From contig JAEZHO010000354.1 of NCBI GenBank assembly GCA_023416545.1, positions 1 to 6,025 on the forward strand: 6,025 nucleotides of DNA, in the 5' to 3' direction. A model generated the notes under the pieces. That model saw nothing but the letters and a program-made list of their open reading frames with translations, did not search any database and was not told the DNA's origin. Shown piece after piece: positions 4,704-6,025 of the stretch. The stretch comes from Pseudomonadota bacterium. Lineage in GTDB: Bacteria; Pseudomonadota; Alphaproteobacteria; Rhizobiales; Rhizobiaceae. A program made the translations under genes and the position numbers. Positions within the stretch are counted from its first letter, which is position 1; every line of letters begins with the position of its first letter.

Positions 4704-6025
4704 ATGATCAGACTTATCGGGTATTTCTTTGGATTGGCGTCCGTCCTCTTCCTGGGCGTCGCCGTGATCGCCGCGGTGTATCTCGTCGGCGTCTCCAGGG
4801 ATTTGCCCGATTACGAGGTCCTCAGCGCCTACGAGCCGCCTGTCGCGACGCGCGTTCATGCGGGCAACGGTGCGCTCATGGCCGAATATGCCCGCGAACG
4901 GCGTCTGTTCTTGCCGATCCAAGCCGTTCCGGATCGCGTCAAGGCCGCCTTCCTCTCCGCCGAGGACAAGAATTTCTACAACCACCCGGGCATCGACGTG
5001 GCCGGTCTTGCCCGCGCCGTGGTCAACAACTTCCAGAACCTTGCGTCCGGACGCCGCCCAGAGGGGGCCTCGACCATTACCCAGCAGGTCGCGAAGAACT
5101 TCCTTCTCAGCAACGACCAGACGATAGACCGCAAGATCAAGGAGGCCATCCTCTCCTTCCGGATCGAGCAGACCTATTCGAAGGACAAGATCCTCGAACT
5201 CTACCTGAACGAGATTTTCTTCGGCCTGAACTCCTACGGCATTGCCGGTGCCGCACTCACCTATTTCGACAAGTCGGTGACCGAACTGACGATCGCCGAG
5301 GCCGCCTACCTCGCGGCTCTCCCGAAGGGCCCCAACAATTATCACCCCTTCCGCAAGGCGCAGGCCGCGATCGAACGCCGGAACTGGGTGATCGAGCGCA
5401 TGGCCGAGAACGGCCACATCACCCGTGCCGACGCCGACGAGGCAAAGAAGCAGCCGCTCGGCGTCCAGCCGCGCCGCGGCGGCACGCATCTCTTCGCGTC
5501 CGATTTCTTCGCCGAGGAGGTCCGCCGCCAGATCATCGAGAAGTACGGCGACGACACGCTTTACGGAGGCGGTCTCTCGGTAAGGACCTCGCTGGATCCC
5601 GACCTCCAGGTTCTGGCCCGCAAGAGCCTCAACAAGGCGCTGGTCGACTACGACGAGCGCCGCGGCTTCCATGGGCCGGTGGCGAAGGTCAATGCGACCG
5701 GCGACTGGGCGACGGAACTGGCCAAGGTGCCGGGCCTGCGGGACGTTCCCGAATGGAAGCTCGCCATGGTCAAGGCCGTGTCCGCCGACGCGGTCGACAT
5801 CGTGCTGCAGCCCTCGCTCGATGCCGGCGGCAAGGTCGGCGACGCCCGGGAAGCGGGCGTCATCGCCGCGCAGGACATGAAATGGGCCTTCCGCGACGCC
5901 AAGGGCGAACGCAAGACGGCCAAATCGCCCGAGGGCGTTCTCACGGCGGGCGACGTCGTGTTCGTCGAACCGCTGGCCGACAAGGCGGGTGCCTATCGCC
6001 TCCGCCAGCCGCCGAAGGTCCAGGG
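4704..6025 (+). CDS. mrcA: Penicillin-binding protein 1A, N-terminal 440 codons (C terminus off the right edge)
   Basis: A bifunctional class A PBP: it polymerises lipid II into glycan strands and cross-links the peptides at the periplasmic face of the inner membrane. One membrane anchor spans about 5-30 (GYFFGLASVLFLGVAVIAAV) after a short cytoplasmic end. The GT51 glycosyltransferase domain follows (about 50-225) with all signature motifs: AEDKNFYNHPG with catalytic E87, GASTITQQVAKN (121-132), RKIKE (143-147), and KDKILELYLNEIFFG (160-174) with E170. Residues about 322-440 (from GFHGPVAKV) fit the OB-like inter-domain region of PBP1A. The transpeptidase SxxK, SxN and KTG motifs lie beyond the window, and the visible half is roughly half of a usual PBP1A. 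TGA at 4680-4682 closes the frame upstream, so ATG 4704 is the only good start; its ribosome site is weak. Neighbouring amiC makes this a cell-wall gene pair. Confidence 0.96.
   Translation, partial: MIRLIGYFFGLASVLFLGVAVIAAVYLVGVSRDLPDYEVLSAYEPPVATRVHAGNGALMAEYARERRLFLPIQAVPDRVKAAFLSAEDKNFYNHPGIDVAGLARAVVNNFQNLASGRRPEGASTITQQVAKNFLLSNDQTIDRKIKEAILSFRIEQTYSKDKILELYLNEIFFGLNSYGIAGAALTYFDKSVTELTIAEAAYLAALPKGPNNYHPFRKAQAAIERRNWVIERMAENGHITRADADEAKKQPLGVQPRRGGTHLFASDFFAEEVRRQIIEKYGDDTLYGGGLSVRTSLDPDLQVLARKSLNKALVDYDERRGFHGPVAKVNATGDWATELAKVPGLRDVPEWKLAMVKAVSADAVDIVLQPSLDAGGKVGDAREAGVIAAQDMKWAFRDAKGERKTAKSPEGVLTAGDVVFVEPLADKAGAYRLRQPPKVQ

Noticed and set aside
4632..5672. A 346-residue minus-strand open frame opposite mrcA
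   Set aside because: The plus strand encodes an intact GT51 domain here; the antisense frame is open because of codon-position GC bias.
1..6025. CRISPR array, tRNA/rRNA, insertion sequence or attachment site
   Set aside because: No regularly spaced repeats, cloverleaf, transposase motif or terminal inverted repeats were seen; nearly all sequence is accounted for by three housekeeping genes.

Overview
The window is chromosomal DNA from a GC-rich alphaproteobacterium, most probably a member of Rhizobiaceae (Hyphomicrobiales). The evidence is threefold: an RNase E with a long acidic insertion in its S1 domain and arginine-rich tail blocks, a TQICTHCGGTG zinc-link sequence, and the gene order rne, then divergently amiC and mrcA, which to my knowledge is common in rhizobia and also seen in Caulobacter. 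Placement below family is not supported.

Layout: (1) 1-2636, minus strand: rne, ribonuclease E, complete at its N terminus and cut by the left edge of the window after 878 codons. (2) 2637-3211: a 575-base divergent intergenic region. It carries the rne leader and the amiC upstream region and is unusually rich in inverted repeats. Two back-to-back stem-loops end 7 bases before the rne ATG, and one of them covers the ribosome binding site. (3) 3212-4486, plus strand: amiC, a secreted N-acetylmuramoyl-L-alanine amidase with an AMIN domain. (4) 4487-4703: a 217-base gap with only weak signals. (5) 4704 to the right edge, plus strand: mrcA, a class A penicillin-binding protein 1A, with 440 codons visible (membrane anchor, complete glycosyltransferase domain, start of the inter-domain region).

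How they work together: amiC and mrcA act on periplasmic peptidoglycan, one cutting stem peptides from glycan strands during cell separation and the other polymerising and cross-linking new strands. rne is the core endonuclease of mRNA decay and rRNA processing, and is known in several bacteria to control its own mRNA through the 5' leader. No mobile element, tRNA, rRNA or CRISPR array was seen.

Nothing here is a clearly new multi-gene system. The most interesting material is the structured rne leader, which could be an alphaproteobacterial counterpart of the enterobacterial rne 5' autoregulatory element, and the repeated basic motifs in the disordered parts of RNase E.
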